A DNA stretch of 64,000 nucleotides from a virus: positions 1 to 64,000 of the IMG/VR virus record IMGVR_UViG_3300009509_000006; one strand, written 5' to 3'. Position numbers and translations under genes: made by a program. A model generated the notes under the pieces. The model was not told the origin of the DNA and did not search any database. It was given only the letters and a program-made list of their open reading frames with translations. Below, piece by piece: positions 39,082-47,716 of this stretch. Each line of letters begins with the position of its first letter. Position 1 is the first letter of the stretch.

Positions 39082-40014
39082 TCACCTCGTCTTGACGGAT
39101 TGGGAGAGCATAGCGGGAAGCGCGGGCTCGATCGGAGGGCCGGAGGGCCCTGTACCTGTGGGATGCTGGTGCTTGTTAAGCCAGGTCAGGAGGTCCTCTC
39201 CGAAGACGAGAGACTTGCTCGCCCCGTCACCAATCGCAACCGTGCCGCCTTTGATGTTCACGGTGGGGCCGGTCAGGTGGATATTCTTGCTCGCCGTGAC
39301 TGAGCACTCGCCGTTCGCGAGCAGCACGTAGTTGCCTGCCTTGTCCACCATCTGCACGCCGGAAGAGTTCAGTGTGATCGTGTTGCCATTCTGGTCCATG
39401 ATCGTGATGTTGCCGTCCGTGGCATTCATGTTGATGTTGGACCCCTCCTTGTTCACGAGCTGGATCGACCCGTCTTCGTTGAAGCTCAGGAACGAATACT
39501 CGCCCTGCGTTCGGTCTGCCGATTCCTTCGGGTCTGTGAGGGCGGGGTCTCCAGGGTCGGGCTTGTGCCACAACAGGCGAACCCGTTCGTTCCCGGGTTC
39601 GTCATTGAACACGAGCAGGTGCCCCATGCGCGTGACCATCCCACGCCGCTGCGGGACGGAGTTCGAATACTGGAACTCTACTGGGAGGTCTCTGGGGTCG
39701 TAGCCGAACCAGCCGCCGTAGTAGACATCCGGTTTCGACGGGTCACCGCACTCGAAGCACACACGCACGGCGTCGCCAACCTCGGGCGGCCAGAAGTTCC
39801 CGCGATCGTCTCCAGCACCGGCGAAGGCTGGGTCGATCCACAGATCGAGAGCCTGATCCTGCCCAACTGCCGGGCAGACTGCCTGGATCCGGCCTCGCTC
39901 CTCTGGGTCGTCGTTGCGAGTTACTATCGCTCTGTAGTCCCCGTAGTAACGGCGGAAAGCCTCCAGGCCCGCTCGAGCGAGGCGCTCCAGGAAAGCTCCG
40001 AGTGCTGTTGCCAT
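39082..40014 (-). CDS. Baseplate spike (gp5/gpV-like) without lysozyme domain
   Basis: The 310-residue protein has an N-terminal OB fold (I-V-T-R-N-D-D-P-E-E-R-G-R-I-Q-A-V-C-P, then F-W-P-P-E-V-G-D-A-V-R-V-C-F-E-C-G-D) as in gpV/gp5 spikes, then a beta-helical stretch (NITIMDQNGNTITLNSS, GECSVTASKNIHLTGPT, TVAIGDGASKS) and a C-terminal H-Q-H-P-T-G-T-G-P-S-G-P-P motif; HxH at the spike tip binds iron in P2-type spikes. The lysozyme domain of T4 gp5 is absent, so cell-wall cutting must come from elsewhere. It trimerises and punctures the outer membrane. Start after GAGGTGCGCT. Confidence 0.85.
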   Translation of the reverse strand: MATALGAFLERLARAGLEAFRRYYGDYRAIVTRNDDPEERGRIQAVCPAVGQDQALDLWIDPAFAGAGDDRGNFWPPEVGDAVRVCFECGDPSKPDVYYGGWFGYDPRDLPVEFQYSNSVPQRRGMVTRMGHLLVFNDEPGNERVRLLWHKPDPGDPALTDPKESADRTQGEYSFLSFNEDGSIQLVNKEGSNINMNATDGNITIMDQNGNTITLNSSGVQMVDKAGNYVLLANGECSVTASKNIHLTGPTVNIKGGTVAIGDGASKSLVFGEDLLTWLNKHQHPTGTGPSGPPIEPALPAMLSQSVKTR

Positions 40015-40023
40015 AGCGCACCT

Positions 40024-41463
40024 CTACCCAAGTGCAATGGGCTCGACCTCGACGTAGTCGTACTGCGTGGAGTCGAAATCTTGACTCCCGACCTTGCCCT
40101 TCGACCTGATGCTCGATGGCAGGAACTGCTCACCAAGATTCGACGTGTTACTGATACAGGACACCGTCATCTCTGCGCCGCTCGCCCCGATCGTGTAGGA
40201 GACCTTCAAAGCTCCGTACAGAGTAGCGTCGTGCCGATTCGAGATACCGATCACCTTGGCGATGTCGCCCGGAAAGAACTGCGGGTCCATCAGAGTCGTG
40301 ATCTCAAGCTCGATGCCCATCCCGGATGTCATCGCGTCGTATTCGGACTTGGCCGCATCCAAGACCCTGGACCGCTCCGGGTTGCCCGGATAGAAGTCGC
40401 CTCCGTCACCCGAGTCGCTCTCCGCCGGGTAGGAATCCGTGGCCTCGGCCTGGGTGGCGGCGTCCGCCGTCCGGCCCACCAACGCGATCGCATCGTTCAC
40501 GAAGTGCTGGAGCAGCTTCCGGGACGAGGAGGTGATGTCCCTGAGCAGAACACCCCTGCAAGCTCCAGGCGCGTACACGGCGTTCGTAGGGCTGTCTACG
40601 CTGAGGATCGGGAAGACCCCCTCGACCGGCCCGACAACACCACCAGGGAAGTCGAACAGGCGGAAGGCCCGCTTGATCTCACCGGAGAAGAGCCGATTGA
40701 CCGGGAAGATATGAATCGTGTTCTCCACCAGGGTCATGGTGCACCGAGCCTCGCGCACCAGGTTCCACACGAAAGCCCAGTCCGAGAGATAGCCCTGGGC
40801 GATGCACTCCTTGTTGATCTTCAGGAGGCTGAGCGGACTGTCGGGCTGAATTCCGGCTCCGGCCTCCGCAGTCACCAAGTCCGCGTTGACCTCGAGGTTG
40901 CGCTTGATCGCCCTGTCACCCGAGGGTTGGATCGTCTCCCACGCGCCCCTTTCAATCTCGACCTCTGCGGCCAGCTGCGAGGATGTCGGGCCCTTGATCA
41001 CGGTCTCGATGATCTCGAGCCGAGTCTTGTTGTTGAACGTGCGGCCAGAGTGCTGCCGCAGCGCCGAGTAGCCGCCGGTGCCCTGTGCCGTCAGCGTGAT
41101 CCCGACGTCGATTCCTGTCGAGACTTCTGGGGGTAGCAGGATCCCCGTGTAGACCGGCGAGAGCACGATGCCCTCGGGCGCTCCGGCCGAGTAGCCGAAC
41201 TGAACTTCCAGACTCGAGACGCCCCACTCAATGAGCGGCGAATTGATGAAGGCCTGGCCATCCCGAAACGTCGGGGAGAGCGTCGCGGTGATTCGTGGCA
41301 CCTCGCCGAGCTCGAGGTCGACAGTCAAGTTCTCGAGGAAGGGCAGCGCTGGCGGCACATCGGGGCCGAGGTCCGGCACGTTGGTCCACAGGGGCACGCG
41401 ACCGAGCGGGCTGTCGATCACGGCGATTGCAATCGGAGAGTAGTAGTCGAAGACGCCAGGCAT
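40024..41463 (-). CDS. Baseplate hub protein, gp27/gpD-like
   Basis: The 479-residue product is a likely hub: an N-terminal beta barrel (SPLIEWGVSSLEVQFGYSAG, PVYTGILLPPEVSTG), a helical middle (RTFNNKTRLEIIETVIKGP), and a C-terminal beta domain with F-F-P-G-D-I-A-K-V-I-G and Y-G-A-L-K-V-S-Y-T-I. The pattern, length and gene order (immediately upstream of the OB-fold spike, after a LysM gene) match gp27 of T4 and gpD of P2, which form the trimeric ring onto which the spike and tube dock. The stop lies nine bases before the spike gene. Sequence similarity to named proteins is low but context is strong. Confidence 0.7.
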   Translation of the reverse strand: MPGVFDYYSPIAIAVIDSPLGRVPLWTNVPDLGPDVPPALPFLENLTVDLELGEVPRITATLSPTFRDGQAFINSPLIEWGVSSLEVQFGYSAGAPEGIVLSPVYTGILLPPEVSTGIDVGITLTAQGTGGYSALRQHSGRTFNNKTRLEIIETVIKGPTSSQLAAEVEIERGAWETIQPSGDRAIKRNLEVNADLVTAEAGAGIQPDSPLSLLKINKECIAQGYLSDWAFVWNLVREARCTMTLVENTIHIFPVNRLFSGEIKRAFRLFDFPGGVVGPVEGVFPILSVDSPTNAVYAPGACRGVLLRDITSSSRKLLQHFVNDAIALVGRTADAATQAEATDSYPAESDSGDGGDFYPGNPERSRVLDAAKSEYDAMTSGMGIELEITTLMDPQFFPGDIAKVIGISNRHDATLYGALKVSYTIGASGAEMTVSCISNTSNLGEQFLPSSIRSKGKVGSQDFDSTQYDYVEVEPIALG

Positions 41464-41506
41464 GTCCGGTACACGTACCGTTTAGTGGGTGAAATGATTG
41501 TCAAGG

Positions 41507-41821
41507 TCAGAACTTCGCGAACTTCTTCCTCATCTCCTGGAGCACGTATCGGGGCGACGGGATCCGGATCGTCTCGCCCTGATTCAGGTCGGTAGGCTCG
41601 ATCTCCATGCCATTGGCAGCAGCGATCACATGCTTGTAGAGCTCGGCACCGTAGTACCGGAAAGCAAGGGCGTCGAGCGTGTCGGCGGCAAGCACAACGT
41701 ACTGGATGTCGTCTGGCTGATCGGGGATGTCGGGGTACTCGATCATACCCCAGAACTCGAAGCCGTCGATCTTGAAGATCTCTCCGAAGCGCAATCGGCT
41801 ATCCACTCGTACCCGTGGCAT
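41507..41821 (-). CDS. LysM-containing baseplate protein, gp53-like
   Basis: This 104-residue protein has a LysM domain at about 39-92: Y-V-V-L-A-A-D-T-L-D-A-L-A-F-R-Y-Y-G, then A-A-N-G-M-E-I-E-P-T-D-L-N-Q-G-E-T-I-R-I-P. LysM binds GlcNAc-containing glycans, and in baseplates it serves mainly as an assembly module between hub and tube (gp53, gpX). It starts after GAGGGTGAC and its stop region lies between tape measure and hub genes, where gp53/gpX-like proteins are usual. Confidence 0.75.
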   Translation of the reverse strand: MPRVRVDSRLRFGEIFKIDGFEFWGMIEYPDIPDQPDDIQYVVLAADTLDALAFRYYGAELYKHVIAAANGMEIEPTDLNQGETIRIPSPRYVLQEMRKKFAKF

Positions 41822-41822
41822 G

Positions 41823-44800
41823 TCACCCTCTTGTTCGGGTCATGTTGCCGCTCCGAGCAACCCCGGTCTCGAAAGCCCCGCTCTCTCGTGCCGTCGAAGA
41901 TGCCGTCTTGAGCCGCGCGCCTTGCTTTCGGGGTGTCGCTTTCGCTCCAGAGGCCTCGACAGCCGCGATCAGCCGCTCGAATTTGACCTTGTAGTCCTCG
42001 TACCATTTCGGGAAATGGATGGCCTGGTACATGGCCTCATCAATGCTCAAGCCATCGAGTGGAGGAACCTCGGCCGGGGTAGGCGTTACTGCCGCTTCGA
42101 CACCTGCCTGGAGTTCCTGTGCGGAACTCGCGATGCGCTCCAGGGCAGCCAGGGCCATGCGCGCCGAATCCAGGTCTGCCATGATGGCAGTGACCGCCGT
42201 GTCCGTCATGTCGAGGATGTTGCCCCACGCGGTTCCCCAGCTGACCTGGATGTCTGTCGCGAGGCCCTCGAACTTGCTCGCCATGCTGTTCGTGAAAGCG
42301 CTCGTGATACCGATCATGCCGGTCTGCCACAAGGACCAGATCTGCATGGCGGTGTTGGTATCGTCTGAGATGATCCGCGACAGAGTCGGATCCGGCTCTG
42401 ACACAACGACCTGCAGGGGAACCTTGAGGGGCTCGCCCGGCGAATCCGGCGACCCGCCCATCCCGGACAGCCCGGTCGTGATGTTCGCTCTCAGCATAGC
42501 GAGGGATGCAGACATCCATGTGGTGAGTGTGGGCCAAGATTCCTGGAATCCAAGCAAGAGTTCCCCGACAAAGCCGCCGCCCACCTTGGACAGCTTGCTC
42601 AATGGACTGCTCGAGTCTTCGGGTGGCGAGCTCCAGGGCAAGTACTCCATCAAACCGTCCAACTTCTCGGTCAAGAAGTTCTTGACGTCCTCCCATTTCT
42701 TCTCGAGACCTTCCAGGAATTGGCCAATGAACCCGACCGCGGCGTTGTACATGGCTGCGCCGGCGCTGATCACGGGTGTGATGAACGTCCCCGTCACCCA
42801 GTCCCCGATTGTCGACAACGCATCGCTGATCGGTTGCACGATGTAGGCTTGGACAGAGCTCGAGACCCATTCTGGCAACGTGGCCAGCCAGTTGATGGCG
42901 TTGAAGAACGCGGTCTGGAACGACGAGGCGACATCCGTGATCAGTTCCTTCAGAGCAGTGAAGTGTGTGGAGGCGCCCTCGACCAGGGTCGTGATGATCT
43001 CGGAGAAGAAGGACAGGAAGCTGTCAAGCACCTCACCCATGAAAGCGAAGGCGCTCGCGAACCAGTCAGGGATGATCGACTCACCGAACAGCCAATTCCA
43101 GATTCCGGTCAGCCAATCGCTGAACGCCTGCCACCCCTGCTTCCATGTGTCGAGAAGCGAGTTCATGAAGTCGAAGACAAGGCCAACGCTTTCCTTCAAG
43201 CCATCCCAAGAGTCCGAAATCTTCGTGACGACATTGCGCATAACAGCGCCGACGGCGGGGAAACGCCGCTCGAACCATTCGGTGATCCCCTTGAGCACAC
43301 CAATGACGAGGTCTCCGACAAGCTTGATTCCTGCCCAAGCCAATTCTGGAATCATTGCGAACAGCGAGGGGATATACTTGATCACCTTCAGGGGTGCATC
43401 GACGAACAAGAACTTCCAAGCACTGAGCGCGAAGTCGATGAGGATGGGCATGGCCGTTGGAAGAAACGACCGCAACTCATCCCCGAGGGTGTCCGCAATC
43501 CCACTCACGATGGGGCCGAGATTCCCAAAGAAGCCCAGTATGATCTCCAGAGCCTGGTTCGCCCAGATGGGGATCTGGCCGAGCAGCGACTGGACGAACG
43601 GAAGCACGGCATAGAGAGCCGAGAAAGCGACACCGATCGCCATCTCAGTGAAAGTCCCGTACAGGGCCGCCAAATCCAAGCCACCGAGGAACGCGAAGGC
43701 GCTGTTCACGAACGTGATGAGGGCCTGCCCGACCGTCCCGGCGGCACTGAGCAGCGCCACGACCACCTTCGAGATCGCACCCTCAACAGCATCACTCAAG
43801 AGAAATCCGAGCACGCTCTCGACGGTACCGAAGGCAGTGTCGAAGATGCTCTGCCACGGGATCTTCGATACCAGTGCCTTCAACGCGCCGGATACCGTCG
43901 TGTAGTAGCTCACCACGAGCGGGAGGGCCCTCTGCACGCCATCCCCTATGAACGTCATGAGCTGCTGGCCGGCGGACCGGAGCGCCATCCCGATCGATTC
44001 CCAGTCGATCCCTTGGAGCATCAGGCCGAAGAGCTTGAGGCCACCGTAGACGACGCCGAAGAGCGCCTTGGCGATGCCGACCCACGGCAGGTTCGCTACG
44101 AAGTTCACGAGCGTCACGAAGGCCTTCCCAAGGAAGTCCCCAATGCGCCCCATCACAGAGCCCCAGTCGAGCTTGGCGAGGCTGCGGTAGAGCCCGCCGA
44201 ACACCATTCGGAAGGTCTCGACGAACAGCTCGATAGCTTTGCCGACTTTGGTCTTTGCTCCGCGCGTAGGATCGAACACCGCGAGGATCTCGTCCCACAC
44301 GATAGCCATGCGCCCTGGAGCACCCTTGGCCTCGCCGACGAAGTCCGCAATCAGGTTGTCCCAGAAGTTCTCCCAACCGCCGAACACCCACTCGATAAGA
44401 TAGGCCTGTCGGTACAGGTAATCCCCTAGCTCAGACAGAGCGTCGACAGCCATGTCAAAAGCCGCAACGAGCACCTCACCAACTACTCTCGCCACCTTCT
44501 TGACGTCCTCGACCATTATCTCGAGGGCCTCGGACGTCGTTTTGCCCTGTGCCTTCAGGTCCGCGAAGCGAATCAGGCCGATACCCATGACTGCCGTGAG
44601 GGCGCCCCAGGGGCTGATGAGGTCGTCGAGCTTGATGCCCATCGCACCGAGAGCAGTCAGCGCCGGCGCGATCTCCCCGACCACCCGGCCGAACAGGATC
44701 GACATGGGTTGGAGCGTCTTCGGGATGAAGGCCTGCACTCCGATCTGGTGTACCTCGGAAAGCTTCTCGATGAGCCCACCCATCGGGCCGCCTTCCTTGA

Positions 44801-46118
44801 CGATCTCGGTGAGCCGCTGGTTGAACTTCTTGAACTCCTTTGCCGAGTCCCGGACGAATTCCCGCGCGGCAGGCCGAGCGATCTTGCGGAAGCCGTGCTC
44901 GAACGATTCGATCGCGCGGTCGTAGCGCTCTTGCAGGGTCAAACCAGAGCTGTGCGCCTCCCTTCCGAGCTTCCCGAGGTCCACGGTAGCGGTCTGGATG
45001 CTGCTCATCAGGTCGAGCGTTTTGTCGTCCGCGTGCTCCAGGAACATGAGGAAGTCACCACCAATCTCCTCACCGAAGGCCTTCTGCATTTGCGTGCGGA
45101 GGTAGTTGACTGCCCCGGGTTGATCGTGGAGCATCTGCTCCCAACCACCGGCATTCTTGACGAGCTTGTTGAGCGCGATGCCGAATTCTGCGGGACCCTG
45201 TTTTAAGGCATCCATGGCGAACTGGACGTCGCCCGTCGAGCTCGTGAGACGCGAGAGCATCTCTGGTAGTTGCTTGCCCTCCCCAGCCAGCATGTCCTGA
45301 AACTGTTGCCGCTGCTCGGTCATCGCGTTGGCAAGGCCGAGAGCCTTCTCCCTCGCAACGTCAGAATCCTGCGAGAACTTGAACATGCCCGCGGACAACG
45401 CCATCGTCTGCTGCGCAAACGCCTTGGCCTGCTCGGGCGAGTCGCCGAGCAGCCTGCGCTGCTGCATCAGGTCCGTGAACTCCTTCATCTGATTGAACGC
45501 AGCGCCAATGTCTCCTTGGACTACGCCCATGGCATGCAGAGAGCCTACGAACTGCGCAACCCCCTCTTCGCTCAGACCCACCTCGCGCGTCATGCGCATT
45601 GTCTGGTTCCGGATCAGGTCTGCGGATACGCCAAAGCCTTCGGCGAACCGAGCAACGTCTTTGGCGCCCTCGAGCCCGAGGGCCCGAAGCTCGTCGCCGG
45701 CCTCTTTGAAGGCACGAAGGGACTCGGCGGCAGTCTTGACATCCGTGTTGAGCGAATATGCCATGCCCGCGGCCTTACCGGTGAAGTCCTTGAGCTCATC
45801 CCCGGTGAAGCCGAAGTTGGCACCCATGGCGCGGGCCTCCTTGCCCATACTCGCCATCTGCGATTCTAGCGACGTCGACAGGTTGATCCCTGTTTCAGCC
45901 GAGCTCGCGATGTCGCCGATCTTGTCCTTCAGCATGCCGACCGACTGCAAGAAGGTCTGCATCTTGAGCTGCCCGAGCATTGACTTCGTGGCGTCGCCCA
46001 CGCCTCGAACAGCCCTTGAAACCGCTTCGAATCCCGCGCTGATCTTGTCCTGCATCCCGAGCAGGCCCTTGTCCTTCGCACCGAAGGAGAAGCCCAATCC
46101 CATAAAATTCAGCGCCAT
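41823..46118 (-). CDS. Tape measure protein
   Basis: The 1431-residue product is the tail length ruler. It starts after GGAGGCAC and is helical over most of its length: N-terminal helices with many G/M/S residues, long coiled-coil stretches, a middle rich in hydrophobic helices (GMALRSAGQQLMTFIGDGVQ, DLAALYGTFTEMAIGVAFSA) likely used at membrane passage, then many aromatic-containing repeats (WEDVKNFLTEKLDGLMEYL). At about 1.5 A per residue the tail would be near 200 nm. Its place immediately downstream of the frameshifted chaperone gene is the usual order for tape measures. No peptidase or lysozyme motif is seen. Confidence 0.85.
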   Translation of the reverse strand: MALNFMGLGFSFGAKDKGLLGMQDKISAGFEAVSRAVRGVGDATKSMLGQLKMQTFLQSVGMLKDKIGDIASSAETGINLSTSLESQMASMGKEARAMGANFGFTGDELKDFTGKAAGMAYSLNTDVKTAAESLRAFKEAGDELRALGLEGAKDVARFAEGFGVSADLIRNQTMRMTREVGLSEEGVAQFVGSLHAMGVVQGDIGAAFNQMKEFTDLMQQRRLLGDSPEQAKAFAQQTMALSAGMFKFSQDSDVAREKALGLANAMTEQRQQFQDMLAGEGKQLPEMLSRLTSSTGDVQFAMDALKQGPAEFGIALNKLVKNAGGWEQMLHDQPGAVNYLRTQMQKAFGEEIGGDFLMFLEHADDKTLDLMSSIQTATVDLGKLGREAHSSGLTLQERYDRAIESFEHGFRKIARPAAREFVRDSAKEFKKFNQRLTEIVKEGGPMGGLIEKLSEVHQIGVQAFIPKTLQPMSILFGRVVGEIAPALTALGAMGIKLDDLISPWGALTAVMGIGLIRFADLKAQGKTTSEALEIMVEDVKKVARVVGEVLVAAFDMAVDALSELGDYLYRQAYLIEWVFGGWENFWDNLIADFVGEAKGAPGRMAIVWDEILAVFDPTRGAKTKVGKAIELFVETFRMVFGGLYRSLAKLDWGSVMGRIGDFLGKAFVTLVNFVANLPWVGIAKALFGVVYGGLKLFGLMLQGIDWESIGMALRSAGQQLMTFIGDGVQRALPLVVSYYTTVSGALKALVSKIPWQSIFDTAFGTVESVLGFLLSDAVEGAISKVVVALLSAAGTVGQALITFVNSAFAFLGGLDLAALYGTFTEMAIGVAFSALYAVLPFVQSLLGQIPIWANQALEIILGFFGNLGPIVSGIADTLGDELRSFLPTAMPILIDFALSAWKFLFVDAPLKVIKYIPSLFAMIPELAWAGIKLVGDLVIGVLKGITEWFERRFPAVGAVMRNVVTKISDSWDGLKESVGLVFDFMNSLLDTWKQGWQAFSDWLTGIWNWLFGESIIPDWFASAFAFMGEVLDSFLSFFSEIITTLVEGASTHFTALKELITDVASSFQTAFFNAINWLATLPEWVSSSVQAYIVQPISDALSTIGDWVTGTFITPVISAGAAMYNAAVGFIGQFLEGLEKKWEDVKNFLTEKLDGLMEYLPWSSPPEDSSSPLSKLSKVGGGFVGELLLGFQESWPTLTTWMSASLAMLRANITTGLSGMGGSPDSPGEPLKVPLQVVVSEPDPTLSRIISDDTNTAMQIWSLWQTGMIGITSAFTNSMASKFEGLATDIQVSWGTAWGNILDMTDTAVTAIMADLDSARMALAALERIASSAQELQAGVEAAVTPTPAEVPPLDGLSIDEAMYQAIHFPKWYEDYKVKFERLIAAVEASGAKATPRKQGARLKTASSTARESGAFETGVARSGNMTRTRG

Positions 46119-46127
46119 GTGCCTCCC

Positions 46128-46325
46128 TCATCGTCGCCGGCGTCGAAGTCGTGCGCGGGACGCACGCTGCTGGTCCCGCTCTCGTTGGTCTGCCTCCACC
46201 AGAGAGCATATCAGTCTGTACCTGCGACCAGAAGGCATTCGTTTGACGGCTTCCTCTGTCTGGTTCACCCGCCCAATGAGGAAGAAGATCTCTTTTTCCA
46301 GCGAGCTTGCGACGCCGAAGGGAAG
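46128..46325 (-). CDS. Frameshift extension of the tail chaperone (T-like part)
   Basis: This 65-residue segment lacks its own ribosome-binding site. It is reached by slipping one base back at T_TTT_TTC in the upstream gene (46331-46325), after which reading continues LPFGVASSLEKEIFFLIG to a stop at 46128, ten bases before the tape measure start. The resulting fusion would be about 326 residues. The C-terminus is charged and basic (RERDQQRASRARLRRRRR), as the extensions of such chaperones often are. In many phages the equivalent pair is G and GT of lambda, with the longer form made at low frequency and required for tail assembly. Confidence 0.7.
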   Translation of the reverse strand, partial: LPFGVASSLEKEIFFLIGRVNQTEEAVKRMPSGRRYRLICSLVEADQRERDQQRASRARLRRRRR

Positions 46326-47107
46326 AAAAAACTCGGCTGCCCGGGATTGATGTCGAGCTCCCAGGGAATATTGCACCCCTGGCACTTGAGCTCCACCGTC
46401 GTGTCGACCCCGCCATCAACCTTGGCGAACTCGGCAGCGAGGTAGTCTCGGTCCTGCGAGTGCATGGCCTGCAGGTGCAACCGGTTGGGCGGCATGCCGT
46501 TGATGTCTGTGATCCGGAGCTGCAGCTCGACGCTGATCGGGGCCATGTCGCCGGAAAGCCGGTCCCGCTCCACCTCGGCATCCCCATCCACGCACTTGAA
46601 TCGGACCAAGTCTCTCGAGTACGGCAACCTGACCTCGTAGAGGCGCTTCATAGGGTCCGCCATTGGCACCACCGGCAAAAGCCCCAGATCGTAGTTGAAC
46701 GTGTTCATGTGCGAGCAGGTCGCCCTGGGGCACCTCTCGCGGAACGGGAACATATCGCCGTGCGTCACCCGGCGGATCCCGAAGAAAAGAAAGGTTCTGT
46801 CGCCAATAAGAAGCTTTCTTGTCAGCCCCTGAATCAGGCGCCTCTCCTCAATGTAGAGACCCTGCTCCGGGTTGCCCACCCTCTCGATGCACGCACCAAG
46901 CAGCAGATCCATCTTGCGATCGGCCGGCACGTGCTTCGAAGACAGCATGTCCTCTTCCACGCCTGTTGTTCCGCGCAGCTTCACCTCAGTGTGCAGCACA
47001 TTGTTCTCGTCAATGTAGCCACACGGCATGGTGAACACCCCGATGTCCGAGGACGGCTCCTTCAATTGGCTCTCGATGAGCCCTTCTACTGCTATCGTGT
47101 CAGACAT
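46265..47107 (-). CDS. T4 gp26/gp51-like baseplate hub or tail assembly chaperone, short form
   Basis: The 280-residue zero-frame protein starts after GGGGGGCGAA. It has an alpha/beta core with (C-x4-C) R-C-P-R-A-T-C-S and (C-x2-C) K-C-Q-G-C-N motifs that may bind zinc, an M-P-C-G-Y-I strand near the start and helices rich in R/L. Similar proteins in T4 (gp26, gp51) act in baseplate hub assembly, and the gene position directly before the tape measure is that of tail assembly chaperones. Slippage at 46331-46325 gives the extended form. Its C-terminus (KKRSSSSLGG) is serine-rich only in the short form. Family assignment is moderately confident; the frameshift makes it stronger. Confidence 0.6.
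   Translation of the reverse strand: MSDTIAVEGLIESQLKEPSSDIGVFTMPCGYIDENNVLHTEVKLRGTTGVEEDMLSSKHVPADRKMDLLLGACIERVGNPEQGLYIEERRLIQGLTRKLLIGDRTFLFFGIRRVTHGDMFPFRERCPRATCSHMNTFNYDLGLLPVVPMADPMKRLYEVRLPYSRDLVRFKCVDGDAEVERDRLSGDMAPISVELQLRITDINGMPPNRLHLQAMHSQDRDYLAAEFAKVDGGVDTTVELKCQGCNIPWELDINPGQPSFFFPSASQARWKKRSSSSLGG
46325..46331 (-). other. -1 ribosomal frameshift site T_TTT_TTC
   Basis: On the minus strand the codons AGT TTT TTC of the chaperone gene contain the heptamer T_TTT_TTC, a classical slippery sequence of the X_XXY_YYZ type. Both tRNAs can re-pair after a one-base backward slip. The -1 frame is open to 46128 and its peptide is biased like a real protein, while the zero frame ends at 46265. 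No downstream pseudoknot could be confirmed by eye. Confidence 0.7.
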
Positions 47108-47651
47108 TTCGCCCCCCGACCTCGTCCCAGGCTTCGAGCCACATCATGAGAAGGGCCTTGGTCGTCTCCGTCACCGTCAGGCCTTCGCCGCGCGCCAGCC
47201 CCTTGAACTGCATGTACGTGTCCTTGCCCACCCAGACGTTCACCTTCACATCCGCCTGGACATCCTGGTAGTTGACCAGGTCGCTGTACAGCTCCCGCTT
47301 GTCCACGAAGCGCACCATGAGATAGCGCACCAGGCTCGAGAGCGAGTTGTACCGGTTCTTGCCCTTCAGGACAGCGCGAAGGCGCTCGTACAACTCCCGG
47401 GACATGAAAAAATTCACAGCCCGTGACGGCTCCTTCTCGTTCGACGACAAGTCGCACGCGAAGTCGCAGGTGCGACACAGCAGAACCGAGTTCGACACAG
47501 CCACCTGGCCGCCGAGGTCCTCCGGCACAACCAGGCGCACGACCAGTCGATCCGTTTCCCCGCAGTTCACACAGCGCGACCCGTGATGGAGCCACACCGC
47601 CCGCTCGAACGGAATCCCGTTCGCCTCCAACACTTCAATTTCTTCTCTCAT
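47100..47651 (-). CDS. Zinc-finger plus ribbon-helix-helix-like DNA-binding protein
   Basis: The 183-residue product starts after GGAGGAGGTCG. Residues 24-66 hold two Cys pairs (S-R-C-V-N-C-G and L-L-C-R-T-C-D), a treble-clef or HNH-like zinc knuckle without an obvious catalytic histidine. The C-terminal part has two helix-turn patterns similar to ribbon-helix-helix domains (MSRELYERLRAVLKG ... SLSSLVRYLM; VWVGKDTYMQFKGLARGEG). A transcription regulator is the likeliest role, and a 7-bp inverted repeat flanking the promoter is found directly upstream. Homing-endonuclease or structural roles cannot be excluded. Confidence 0.6.
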   Translation of the reverse strand: MREEIEVLEANGIPFERAVWLHHGSRCVNCGETDRLVVRLVVPEDLGGQVAVSNSVLLCRTCDFACDLSSNEKEPSRAVNFFMSRELYERLRAVLKGKNRYNSLSSLVRYLMVRFVDKRELYSDLVNYQDVQADVKVNVWVGKDTYMQFKGLARGEGLTVTETTKALLMMWLEAWDEVGGRNV

Positions 47652-47661
47652 CGACCTCCTC

Positions 47662-47712
47662 CACGGTTACACTACCTCTGATAGATGTATATCAACCGTG
47701 AAGTAAGGTCAA
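47662..47712 (-). promoter_or_regulatory. Promoter flanked by an inverted repeat, possible operator
   Basis: The minus strand carries TTGACC (47712-47707) and either TATACA (47691-47686, spacer 15) or TACATC (47689-47684, spacer 17). The 7-bp inverted repeat CACGGTT (47662-47668) and AACCGTG (47694-47700) spans the -10 region with 25 bases between arms. The gene that follows encodes a DNA-binding-type protein, so this could be its autoregulatory operator. The signals are suggestive but of moderate strength. Confidence 0.4.
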
Positions 47713-47716
47713 TTCT

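Noticed and set aside
41464-41506. Perfect TTGACA (-35) at 41503-41498 upstream of the hub gene
   Set aside because: No acceptable -10 hexamer lies 16-18 bases downstream, so I do not call a promoter.
46128-46385. The -1 frame next to the tape measure as an independent gene
   Set aside because: It has no ribosome-binding site or convincing start and overlaps the chaperone gene; a frameshift product explains it better.
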